In this document: positions 18,130-25,581 of the stretch, in pieces
How positions within the stretch are numbered: position 1 is the first letter of the stretch
Layout of the letters: every line of letters begins with the position of its first letter
NCBI RefSeq assembly: GCF_001757105.1
Contig: NZ_MDHN01000045.1
Coordinates: forward strand, 1-64,000
Length of the DNA stretch: 64,000 bases
Direction: 5' to 3'
Source: Alteromonas confluentis
GTDB taxonomy: Bacteria > Pseudomonadota > Gammaproteobacteria > Enterobacterales > Alteromonadaceae
Translations under genes and position numbers: made by a program
The notes under the pieces: model-generated
The model's database searches: none
The model's input: the letters and a program-made list of their open reading frames with translations, nothing else
What the model was told of the DNA's origin: nothing

Positions 18130-18804
18130 TCAACGTACCTTTGTTCTTACAATTTCCATCGCTTTTTCAAACACCTGGGTAATATCCAGATGCGTGGAAT
18201 CTATTACTACTGCATCTTCTGCCGGTACCAATGGCGCTACTGCGCGTTGGGTGTCTCGTTCGTCCCTAGCTTTGATATCGGTTAAAAGGCGCGCAATGTT
18301 AACATCCATGCCCTTATCTTTCAACTGACTATATCTACGCTCCGCGCGGGCTTCGGCGCTGGCAGTCAGAAAAAGTTTTACCTGTGCATCAGGAAATACA
18401 ACAGTACCCATATCGCGACCATCTGCGACCAGTCCAGGTTCTTGCTGAAACGCTCGTTGACGTCGAAGCAATGCCTCGCGAACACGAGGTAATGCTGCTA
18501 CCTGTGAGGCAACCGCCCCAACCTGCTCGGTACGGATATCGTCTGTGACATCCTCGCCCTCAAGGATGATGCGACTGCTTTCGCCGTCGGTCTCGAAACT
18601 CACATCAAGACCGGTTGCCAACGGCACAATAGAAGGCTCATCGTCTACCGGGATATCGTGATGTAGTGCGGCTACAGCCAGCACGCGATATATAGCACCA
18701 CTGTCGAGAAAGTGCCATTGAAGTTCTTTTGCAAGCAAACTGCTCAGGGTTCCTTTACCAGCTCCACTCGGTCCGTCAACCGTGACGACGGGGATCAGTT
18801 GCAT
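18130..18804 (-). CDS. cmk: Cytidylate kinase
   Basis: A 224-residue P-loop kinase that phosphorylates CMP and dCMP with ATP. The Walker A segment is TVDGPSGAGKGTLSS at residues 9-23. The bacterial-type substrate domain and the VADGRDMGTVVFPDAQVK and AEARAERRYSQL segments identify it. A GGAG site lies before the ATG. It heads the cmk-rpsA-ihfB unit. A promoter candidate and a compound hairpin lie in the 136-nt gap that separates it from aroA upstream. Confidence 0.97.
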   Translation of the reverse strand: MQLIPVVTVDGPSGAGKGTLSSLLAKELQWHFLDSGAIYRVLAVAALHHDIPVDDEPSIVPLATGLDVSFETDGESSRIILEGEDVTDDIRTEQVGAVASQVAALPRVREALLRRQRAFQQEPGLVADGRDMGTVVFPDAQVKLFLTASAEARAERRYSQLKDKGMDVNIARLLTDIKARDERDTQRAVAPLVPAEDAVVIDSTHLDITQVFEKAMEIVRTKVR

Positions 18805-18843
18805 AGCTGCTCCAGTTATAAAAAGGTTATAAAATCGCGCGCA

Positions 18844-18871
18844 ATTATACGCGCCCTGAGTAGATTAGCAA
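18844..18871 (-). promoter_or_regulatory. Promoter candidate for cmk-rpsA
   Basis: On the minus strand -35 TTGCTA (18871-18866) and a consensus -10 TATAAT (18849-18844) are separated by 16 nt. It lies 40 nt before the cmk start, and its -35 is inside the right arm of the hairpin at 18852-18909. Confidence 0.55.
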
Positions 18872-18909
18872 TGCCACCTTCCAGGAAGATGGCATTGCGA
18901 TTCAGGGCG
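18852..18909 (-). other. Compound hairpin between aroA and cmk
   Basis: Nested inverted repeats form one long imperfect hairpin. The outer arms are CGCCCTGA and TCAGGGCG, the middle arms GCAATGCCA and TGGCATTGC, and the inner arms CTTCC and GGAAG around one base. It follows the aroA stop by 31 nt on the minus strand. It may terminate serC-aroA transcripts or control cmk, whose promoter it overlaps. Confidence 0.6.
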
Positions 18910-18940
18910 TTTAGTTAAAATGACAGAAGATGTAGAACAT

Positions 18941-20221
18941 TTAGTGACAGATTGTTGCGAATCTGTCGAAGTAGTCAGGGAACGTTTTTGCTGTGCAGCC
19001 AGGATCGTTGATAGTCACAGGCGTATCACTAAGCGCAACGAGTGAGAAACACATGGCAACGCGGTGATCGTTGTAAGTATCAATGGCTGCGTGGTTCAGC
19101 GTCGTTGTTGGCCATACTGTTATGTAATCATGGCCCTCTTCTACCTTTGCACCTAACTTTTCAAGTTCTGTTGCCATCGCATTCAGGCGATCTGTTTCTT
19201 TTACCCGCCAGTTATAGATGTTACGAATGGACGTCGGCCCTTCTGCGAAAAGCGCGGTAGTAGCAATGGTCATCGCTGCATCTGGGATATGGTTCATATC
19301 GAGGTCGACACCTTTCAGCGGTGCACCAGTCACAGTGATAGATTCATCATCCCACTCCACCTTAGCGCCCATAGCCTCAAGCACATCAGCAAAGCGAATG
19401 TCACCCTGTATACTTTTGCTACCAATCCCCGTGACTTTTACCGTCCCGCCCTTAATCGCGCCTGCAGCAAGGAAATAAGACGCTGACGACGCATCGCCCT
19501 CAACCATAAAACGTCCTGGCGCTTTATAAGTTTGATTGCCCTTCACTTCAAAACTCGCGTAATCGTTGTTAACCACGTCAATACCAAATTTCGCCATGGT
19601 ATCTAAGGTAATATCGATATACGGCTTAGAAACAAGCTCACCTTTAATTTTGATCAACGTATCAGATGCAAAGAGCGGCGCGGCCATCAGAATCGCGGTA
19701 AGAAACTGACTGGAAACACTCCCGTCCACCGACACTTCATCTGCCGATAAACTACCGCCGGCAATACGCAGAGGTGGGTACCCCTTGTTTTTCAGATAGG
19801 TAACATCTGCACCGGCTTCAAGTAATGCATCAACAAGATCGCCAATCGGGCGTTCTTCCATGCGCGGCTCGCCAGTAAGGGTAACCAACACATCACTGGC
19901 TGCCAGTACCGCACAAAGCGGACGCATCGCGGTACCCGCGTTACCTAAAAATAACTCTGTTTCGCCGGTCACTTTAAATTTACCGCCGATACCCTGCACT
20001 TTGCATTCGGTTTTACTGTCGCTCAGTTCATAACGCACACCTAGCTTTTCCAGTGCCACGAGCATGTGACGAATATCGTCGCTGTCCAGCAAATTGGTGA
20101 GTGTCGTTTCACCATCAGCCAAAGCAGCAAGTAACAAGGCGCGATTAGACAGGCTTTTCGAACCAGGGACGTTTACTTCACCGTCAATACGGGAAATCGG
20201 TTGTAAGGTTAACTGCTCCAT
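18941..20221 (-). CDS. aroA: 3-phosphoshikimate 1-carboxyvinyltransferase (EPSP synthase)
   Basis: A 426-residue enzyme that joins shikimate-3-phosphate and PEP in the shikimate pathway. It shows the class I (glyphosate-sensitive type) segment LGNAGTAMRPL, the phosphate-binding PGSKSLSNRALLLAAL near residue 21, the GEPRMEERPI segment and the C-terminal TYNDHRVAMCFSLVAL. Length matches E. coli AroA (427). It starts 3 nt after serC ends, so serC and aroA form one operon, as in enterobacteria. A compound hairpin follows. Confidence 0.97.
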   Translation of the reverse strand: MEQLTLQPISRIDGEVNVPGSKSLSNRALLLAALADGETTLTNLLDSDDIRHMLVALEKLGVRYELSDSKTECKVQGIGGKFKVTGETELFLGNAGTAMRPLCAVLAASDVLVTLTGEPRMEERPIGDLVDALLEAGADVTYLKNKGYPPLRIAGGSLSADEVSVDGSVSSQFLTAILMAAPLFASDTLIKIKGELVSKPYIDITLDTMAKFGIDVVNNDYASFEVKGNQTYKAPGRFMVEGDASSASYFLAAGAIKGGTVKVTGIGSKSIQGDIRFADVLEAMGAKVEWDDESITVTGAPLKGVDLDMNHIPDAAMTIATTALFAEGPTSIRNIYNWRVKETDRLNAMATELEKLGAKVEEGHDYITVWPTTTLNHAAIDTYNDHRVAMCFSLVALSDTPVTINDPGCTAKTFPDYFDRFATICH

Positions 20222-20224
20222 AAC

Positions 20225-21310
20225 TTACCCGTTTTCCTTTTCAAACTGTTTCATAAATTCAACCAGCGCAGCAACACCTTCCACTGACATGGCGTTATAA
20301 ATACTGGCACGCATACCACCTACAGAACGATGGCCTTTCAGCGCTTTCAGGCCAGCAGCATCAGATTGTTCAAGGAACTTCTGGTTCAGCGAGTCATCAG
20401 CTAAGTGAAAAGGTACGTTCATGATAGAGCGGTTATCAGGATGTACTGGGTTGCTGTAGAAGTCACTACCATCAATAGCTCCATATAACAGCGCCGCTTT
20501 TGCTTCGTTGCGCTGCTGCATGGCAGTTAAACCACCATTGCTTTTCAGCCATTTGAATACCAGACCAGCCAAATACCATGAGAATGTCGGCGGTGTGTTA
20601 TACATGGAGTCATGTTTCGCCATCAGTTCATAATCGAAAATTGATGGTGTTTCCTTACGGGCTTTACCAATCAGGTCATCACGAACAATTAACACTGACA
20701 AACCTGATGGACCGATATTTTTTTGCGCGCCAGCATAGATGATACCGTGTGCAGACACATCGAGGGGTTTTGACAAAATGCAAGAGGACATGTCTGAAAC
20801 CAGTGGTACGTTTCCAGATTCTGGTAACCAGTCAAAGGCAACACCATCTACTGTTTCGTTAGGGCAAAAATGCAGGTAGGCAGCTGATTGGTCAACGTCA
20901 GCTTCCGTCACTTTAGCCACAGCCTGCAGGCCATCTACTTCAATGGTTTCCCCAATGACTTTGGCGTTGTTGTATTTGGCAGCTTCGGCAACGGCACCTT
21001 TAGACCATGAACCGGTAACCATGTGTAAAGACGTGTCTGAAGAAGTCGAAATGTTAAGCGGTACAGAGGCAAACTGTCCACGGCCACCGCCGTGTGCGAA
21101 TAACACTTTATAATTTTCAGGCACATTGAGAAGATCGCGCAGATCTTGCTCTGCCGTAGCGGCAACCTCGATAAAGTCTTTACCGCGGTGGCTCACTTCC
21201 ATTACTGAACAGCCTGAATCACGCCAGTTAAGGAATTCCGCCTGTGCTTGTTGCATGACCTCTGCAGGCAGCATGGCTGGACCTGCACTGAAGTTAAATA
21301 CGTTACTCAT
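20225..21310 (-). CDS. serC: Phosphoserine aminotransferase
   Basis: A 361-residue PLP enzyme that converts 3-phosphohydroxypyruvate to phosphoserine and also serves pyridoxal phosphate synthesis. The opening VFNFSAGPAMLPAEVM and the PLP lysine in YAGAQKNIGPSGL are seen, with the C-terminal KGHRSVGGMRASIYNAM. The start at 21310 matches the family; an in-frame start at 21340 would lie inside the hairpin downstream of gyrA and is rejected. It is 3 nt upstream of aroA. Confidence 0.97.
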   Translation of the reverse strand: MSNVFNFSAGPAMLPAEVMQQAQAEFLNWRDSGCSVMEVSHRGKDFIEVAATAEQDLRDLLNVPENYKVLFAHGGGRGQFASVPLNISTSSDTSLHMVTGSWSKGAVAEAAKYNNAKVIGETIEVDGLQAVAKVTEADVDQSAAYLHFCPNETVDGVAFDWLPESGNVPLVSDMSSCILSKPLDVSAHGIIYAGAQKNIGPSGLSVLIVRDDLIGKARKETPSIFDYELMAKHDSMYNTPPTFSWYLAGLVFKWLKSNGGLTAMQQRNEAKAALLYGAIDGSDFYSNPVHPDNRSIMNVPFHLADDSLNQKFLEQSDAAGLKALKGHRSVGGMRASIYNAMSVEGVAALVEFMKQFEKENG

Positions 21311-21334
21311 AGATTTTTTCAACACCTGTAAACA

Positions 21335-21360
21335 CAACAAGCGGCAAAAGCCGCTTGTTG
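21335..21360 (-). terminator. Hairpin terminator after gyrA
   Basis: A perfect 11-bp stem (CAACAAGCGGC / GCCGCTTGTTG) with a 4-nt loop lies 40 nt after the gyrA stop. The following minus-strand sequence has only a short T stretch (TGTTTAC), so termination may be partial. Confidence 0.65.
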
Positions 21361-21399
21361 AATAAGAGTTAAAACGCGTTTTTTACAAAGCGCGTAGAC

Positions 21400-24096
21400 T
21401 TATTCTTCTGTCGTTGGCTTATCGCTGTCAGAAACAGCGGCATCATCGGTTGCTGATGCTTCAGCGTCTGCGGTGTTCTCTTCACCGTCTTCAAGATCGA
21501 TGTCTTCGTCGATCACTTCTTCAATGCGTTGCAGCCCAACTACTTTCTCTTCTTCAGCGGTACGAATAAGACGTACACCCTGGGTGTTACGGCCTACCGT
21601 TGAGACTTCACTCACACGCGTACGCACCAGCGTACCCATGTCGCTGATCAACATGATTTCGTCAGACTCATCTACCTGAACTGCGCCAACCACTTTGCCG
21701 TTACGCTCGGACACCTTGATAGATACCACGCCTTGAGTCGCTCGACTCTTCGCTGGGTAATCTTCAAGCGGTGTGCGCTTACCGTATCCGTTTTCTGTGG
21801 CTGTCAGAATAGCGCCATCACCCTGTGGAACAATCAGTGACACAACGCGCTGGCCTTCTTGCAGTTTGATACCGCGAACACCCGTTGCAGTTCGGCCCAT
21901 AGGACGTAGTGCCTGGAGTTCTTCACCGGTTTCAGGATCACGCTTGATTTCACCAGTTTCTGAATCGCGGAGTTTTTCGTTAAAACGAACCACTTTACCT
22001 TCATCAGAGAACAGCATGATGTCGTCATCACCATGGGTGATCGCGACACCAATCAATTCGTCACCGTCGTTCAGGTTAACGGCAATAATACCACTGGATC
22101 GCGGACGGGAATACAGGCTAAGGTCAGTCTTTTTCACGGTACCGTTAGCGGTAGCCATGAGTACGAATTTACCTTCCTCGAATTCTTTAATCGGCAGAAT
22201 GGCTGTAATACGCTCGTCATTCTCCAGCGGAAGAATATTAACGATGGGTTTACCCCGCGCATTACGGCTGGCGAACGGCAATTGATATACCTTCAACCAG
22301 TACAGGCGACCGCGGGTAGAGAAACACAGAATGTGGTCATGGGTATTGGCTACCAGTAGACGCTCGATGAAATCTTCATCTTTCATCTTGGTCGCTGACT
22401 TACCTTTACCACCGCGGCGCTGCGCTTCATATTCACTGAGTTTTTGATATTTCACATAACCTTCACGGGAAAGCGTCACTACTACGTCTTCCTGTTCGAT
22501 GAGATCTTCAATATCAATGTCATGACTGGCTGCGGTGATTTCTGTACGACGTTCATCACCGAATTCATCACGGATTTTTTCAAGTTCTTCGCGAATCACT
22601 TCCATCAGGCGCTCAGGGCTTCGCAGGATATGCAGAAGCTCAGCAATGATCGCCAGCAATTCTTTGTATTCGTCGAGAATTTTCTCGTGTTCCAGACCTG
22701 TCAGCTTGTGCAGACGCAGATCAAGAATGGCCTGAGCCTGTTGCTCGGTGAGGAAGTATTTGCCGTCGCGGATACCGAATTCTGGTGTTAACCAGTCAGG
22801 ACGCGCTGCATCATCGCCCGCGCGTTCCAGCATGTCTGCCACGTCGCCCAGGTTCCAACCCTGTGCAACCAAGGCTTTCTTGGCTTCAGACGGACTTGGC
22901 GAGGCTTTAATAAGCTCAATGATAGGATCGATGTTGGTCAGCGCAATCGCCAGACCTTCAAGGATGTGCGCGCGATCACGGGCTTTACGGAGTTCGTAAA
23001 CCGTACGGCGGGTTACCACTTCACGACGGTGAAGGATAAACGCCTCAAGCATTTCCTTGAGGTTGAAAACTTTAGGCTGGCCGTTATCCAGCGCCACCAT
23101 GTTAATACCGAATACCGTTTGTAACTGGGTATTGGCATAAAGGTGGTTCAGCAGCACTTCCGCCGATTCGTTGCGCTTAACTTCCACAACAATACGCATA
23201 CCGTCTTTGTCAGACTCATCGCGCAGCGCCGAAATGCCTTCAATACGTTTTTCTTTCACCAGCTCGGCGATTTTTTCAATCAGACGGGCTTTGTTGACCT
23301 GATACGGGATCTCGTTAACAACGATGGTTTCTTTACCATTACTGTCAGTTTCGATTTCCGCCTTGGCGCGCATATAAATCTTGCCACGGCCAGTACGGTA
23401 CGCATCATCAATACCTTTACGGCCACTAATCATAGCGGCAGTCGGGAAGTCAGGGCCCGGAATGTATTGCATCAAATCTTCGATAGTGACCGAAGGATCT
23501 TCTATTAAAGCAATACAGCCGTTGATAACTTCGGTCAGGTTGTGTGGCGGAATGTTAGTCGCCATACCTACCGCGATACCAGAAGAACCATTTACCAGCA
23601 GGTTAGGTACTTTGGTTGGCAGTACGTCAGGAATTTGTTCTGTACCGTCGTAGTTCGGTACGAAATCAACGGTTTCTTTATCCAGATCTGCCAATAACTC
23701 GTGGGCGATCTTGGCCATACGCACTTCGGTATAACGCATTGCAGCGGCAGAGTCGCCGTCTACAGAACCGAAGTTCCCCTGCCCGTCGACGAGCATGTAA
23801 CGCAGCGAGAAAGGTTGTGCCATACGTACAATGGTGTCGTATACCGCACTGTCACCGTGAGGGTGATATTTACCGATTACATCACCGACCACACGGGCTG
23901 ATTTTTTGTATGGTTTATTGAAGTCGTTTTTGAGTTCGTTCATCGCGAAGAGTACACGACGGTGAACCGGCTTGAGGCCGTCTCTTACGTCAGGCAATGC
24001 ACGCCCAACAATAACGCTCATCGCATAATCGAGATAAGAGTTCTTCAGCTCTTCCTCAATATTTATGGGCAGAATTTCTTTAGCGTTATCAGTCAT
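21400..24096 (-). CDS. gyrA: DNA gyrase subunit A
   Basis: An 898-residue subunit of the type II topoisomerase that introduces negative supercoils. The catalytic tyrosine is Tyr122 in AAAMRYTEVR. In the quinolone-resistance region Ser83 and Asp87 are the wild-type residues. The GyrA box is present as QRRGGKG, followed by the six-bladed DNA-wrapping domain. The C-terminal tail of about 40 residues is highly acidic. The gene is monocistronic by context: a hairpin follows, serC comes next, and ubiG is divergent upstream. Confidence 0.98.
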   Translation of the reverse strand: MTDNAKEILPINIEEELKNSYLDYAMSVIVGRALPDVRDGLKPVHRRVLFAMNELKNDFNKPYKKSARVVGDVIGKYHPHGDSAVYDTIVRMAQPFSLRYMLVDGQGNFGSVDGDSAAAMRYTEVRMAKIAHELLADLDKETVDFVPNYDGTEQIPDVLPTKVPNLLVNGSSGIAVGMATNIPPHNLTEVINGCIALIEDPSVTIEDLMQYIPGPDFPTAAMISGRKGIDDAYRTGRGKIYMRAKAEIETDSNGKETIVVNEIPYQVNKARLIEKIAELVKEKRIEGISALRDESDKDGMRIVVEVKRNESAEVLLNHLYANTQLQTVFGINMVALDNGQPKVFNLKEMLEAFILHRREVVTRRTVYELRKARDRAHILEGLAIALTNIDPIIELIKASPSPSEAKKALVAQGWNLGDVADMLERAGDDAARPDWLTPEFGIRDGKYFLTEQQAQAILDLRLHKLTGLEHEKILDEYKELLAIIAELLHILRSPERLMEVIREELEKIRDEFGDERRTEITAASHDIDIEDLIEQEDVVVTLSREGYVKYQKLSEYEAQRRGGKGKSATKMKDEDFIERLLVANTHDHILCFSTRGRLYWLKVYQLPFASRNARGKPIVNILPLENDERITAILPIKEFEEGKFVLMATANGTVKKTDLSLYSRPRSSGIIAVNLNDGDELIGVAITHGDDDIMLFSDEGKVVRFNEKLRDSETGEIKRDPETGEELQALRPMGRTATGVRGIKLQEGQRVVSLIVPQGDGAILTATENGYGKRTPLEDYPAKSRATQGVVSIKVSERNGKVVGAVQVDESDEIMLISDMGTLVRTRVSEVSTVGRNTQGVRLIRTAEEEKVVGLQRIEEVIDEDIDLEDGEENTADAEASATDDAAVSDSDKPTTEE

Positions 24097-24452
24097 AAAC
24101 TGCTATGTCCCTTGATTCAAGTTCAAGCGTATCCAATATCACGCACCACCAGGTGTTGAAACCTGGTAATAAATGCAGCTAAGAACAGCGCTTTCTTATT
24201 ATGGGTTTATCTTGAGGAGCCGGTTGACCCGCTCATAACCTCCTCAGGTAATCATTGAGTGTATCACTGGATGACAGATTTATGTAGCGCTTAATCAGTG
24301 CAATCAGGACAGTTGTGCCTGAGCGTCTACTTTTCGTTCAGTTAACGATGTTTCACCGACAAAACATGCCTTTTCACTACCGGTTGATGTAACCTATTAC
24401 GCTGATTGTTTTCTTTCTTTTATTTTCCTTAATAACGGTACAGAGCGTTTTC
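24097..24452. other. Intergenic region gyrA-ubiG (356 nt)
   Basis: No gene is seen. On the gyrA side lies a hairpin with arms ACCAGGT (24148-24154) and ACCTGGT (24161-24167), which would be in the gyrA leader. Further out is an inverted repeat TGAGGAG (24213-24219) / CTCCTCA (24240-24246). Promoters for the two divergent genes must lie here, but none is clear enough to place. Confidence 0.5.
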
Positions 24453-25157
24453 ATGAGCAACGTCGACGAGCAAGAAATTGCCAAATTCAGTGAGCTGGCC
24501 TCGCGCTGGTGGGACACGGAGAGTGAGTTCAAACCACTGCATTTAATTAACCCTTTACGTTTGGACTTCGTTCAGCAACATTGTGACGGCCTGTTTGGTA
24601 AAAAGGTGGTCGATGTGGGCTGCGGCGGAGGCATTCTTGCAGAATCCATGGCAAAACTGGGTGCAGAAGTCTCTGGTATTGATTTGGCCCAGGCGTCCCT
24701 TGAAGTTGCGAAACTTCACGGTCTTGAATCTGGTGTGAGTGTTGATTATCAATGTATCAGCGCAGAAGAGTTCGCCGCCCAGCATCAAGGCGAATTTGAT
24801 GTTGTGACCTGTATGGAAATGCTTGAACACGTACCCGACCCTGCCTCTATTGTTGCAGCGTGTGCGCGTCTGGTTAAACCAGGAGGCCATGTTTTTCTGT
24901 CCACATTAAACCGCAACGTCAAATCCTGGTTGATGGGTATCGTGGGCGCAGAATACATTTTGAATCTGGTACCGAAAGGTACTCATCAGCACGCCCGCTT
25001 TCTTAAGCCTTCAGAATTAATGGCAATGACCGATAAGGTAGATCTGCTGCCACGAAACACCACTGGCTTGCATATGGATCCCTTAAGCCGTCAATTTTAT
25101 CTTTCAGATAAAAACGTCGACGTTAACTACATCGTTCATACGCAAAAAGCTGACTAG
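24453..25157 (+). CDS. ubiG: Ubiquinone biosynthesis O-methyltransferase UbiG
   Basis: A 234-residue class I SAM methyltransferase that performs both O-methylations in ubiquinone synthesis. The SAM-binding motif I is VVDVGCGGGILAESMAKLGA (about residues 51-70), followed by VSGIDLAQASLEVAKLH and the CMEMLEHVPDP segment. The N-terminal FSELASRWWDTESEFKPLH and the C-terminal SRQFYLSDKNVDVNYIVHTQ are typical of UbiG. Length is close to E. coli (240). Location next to gyrA with nrdA downstream repeats the E. coli gyrA-ubiG-nrdA neighbourhood. Confidence 0.96.
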   Translation: MSNVDEQEIAKFSELASRWWDTESEFKPLHLINPLRLDFVQQHCDGLFGKKVVDVGCGGGILAESMAKLGAEVSGIDLAQASLEVAKLHGLESGVSVDYQCISAEEFAAQHQGEFDVVTCMEMLEHVPDPASIVAACARLVKPGGHVFLSTLNRNVKSWLMGIVGAEYILNLVPKGTHQHARFLKPSELMAMTDKVDLLPRNTTGLHMDPLSRQFYLSDKNVDVNYIVHTQKAD

Positions 25158-25309
25158 AAAACACAACATGTAGTGCCGATGAACATAATCTGCGCTACAT
25201 GTCGTATTTGTGAGCAGTCATACTCGTTGCGGTTAAAATTTTTTAATTGCAGATCAAAAAAGTAAAAAACGGTTGCATTTGGCTGATTTGCCATTTGATT
25301 GCCTGTATT

Positions 25310-25334
25310 TGGTTAGTCTTCACTAACCATTTTT
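25310..25334 (+). terminator. Terminator-like hairpin upstream of nrdA
   Basis: An 8-bp stem (TGGTTAGT / ACTAACCA) with a CTTC loop is followed by TTTTTATT. It could insulate nrdA from upstream transcription. Confidence 0.5.
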
Positions 25335-25360
25335 ATTGCCTAGTTTGATCGCTGGATTTA

Positions 25361-25408
25361 CCACCAGATATTGGGTTGCATTAACACGTAAACCTCACTA
25401 TCTTGTGT
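25361..25408 (+). promoter_or_regulatory. nrdA promoter with two NrdR-like boxes
   Basis: Two 16-nt sequences resemble the NrdR box ACACWATATNTWGTGT: CCACCAGATATTGGGT (25361-25376) and CCTCACTATCTTGTGT (25393-25408). They begin 32 nt apart, the three-turn spacing usual for NrdR. A sigma-70 promoter fits between and over them: -35 TTGCAT (25376-25381), 17-nt spacer, -10 TATCTT (25399-25404). The second box covers the -10, which suits repression when dATP is high. Confidence 0.7.
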
Positions 25409-25581
25409 CTTGTCCGACGGGTGTTTTATAACGAAAAGTGAGTAACAAAACACAGGATCCCGCCAGGCAGTAGGGATCTCTGCTGGATCAGGCTTTCAGA
25501 GCTAAATTACGTCAAATAATTACAGTGAAAACGGGTATTCATCCCGTCATTCATGCGCTAACAAACTAACGGCCAGTACAA

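Larger units (their letters stand above)
25158..25581. other. Intergenic region ubiG-nrdA (424 nt)
   Basis: No gene is seen. An inverted repeat ACATGTAG (25166-25173) / CTACATGT (25195-25202) follows ubiG, without a T run. A terminator-like hairpin lies at 25310-25334 and the nrdA control region at 25361-25408. The remaining leader to nrdA is about 170 nt long and shows no further clear structure. Confidence 0.5.

Noticed and set aside
25261..25312. Recurring ATTTGGCTGATTTGCCATTTG-like phrases before nrdA
   Set aside because: The copies are short and irregular; they look like chance in T-rich sequence rather than a true repeat array.
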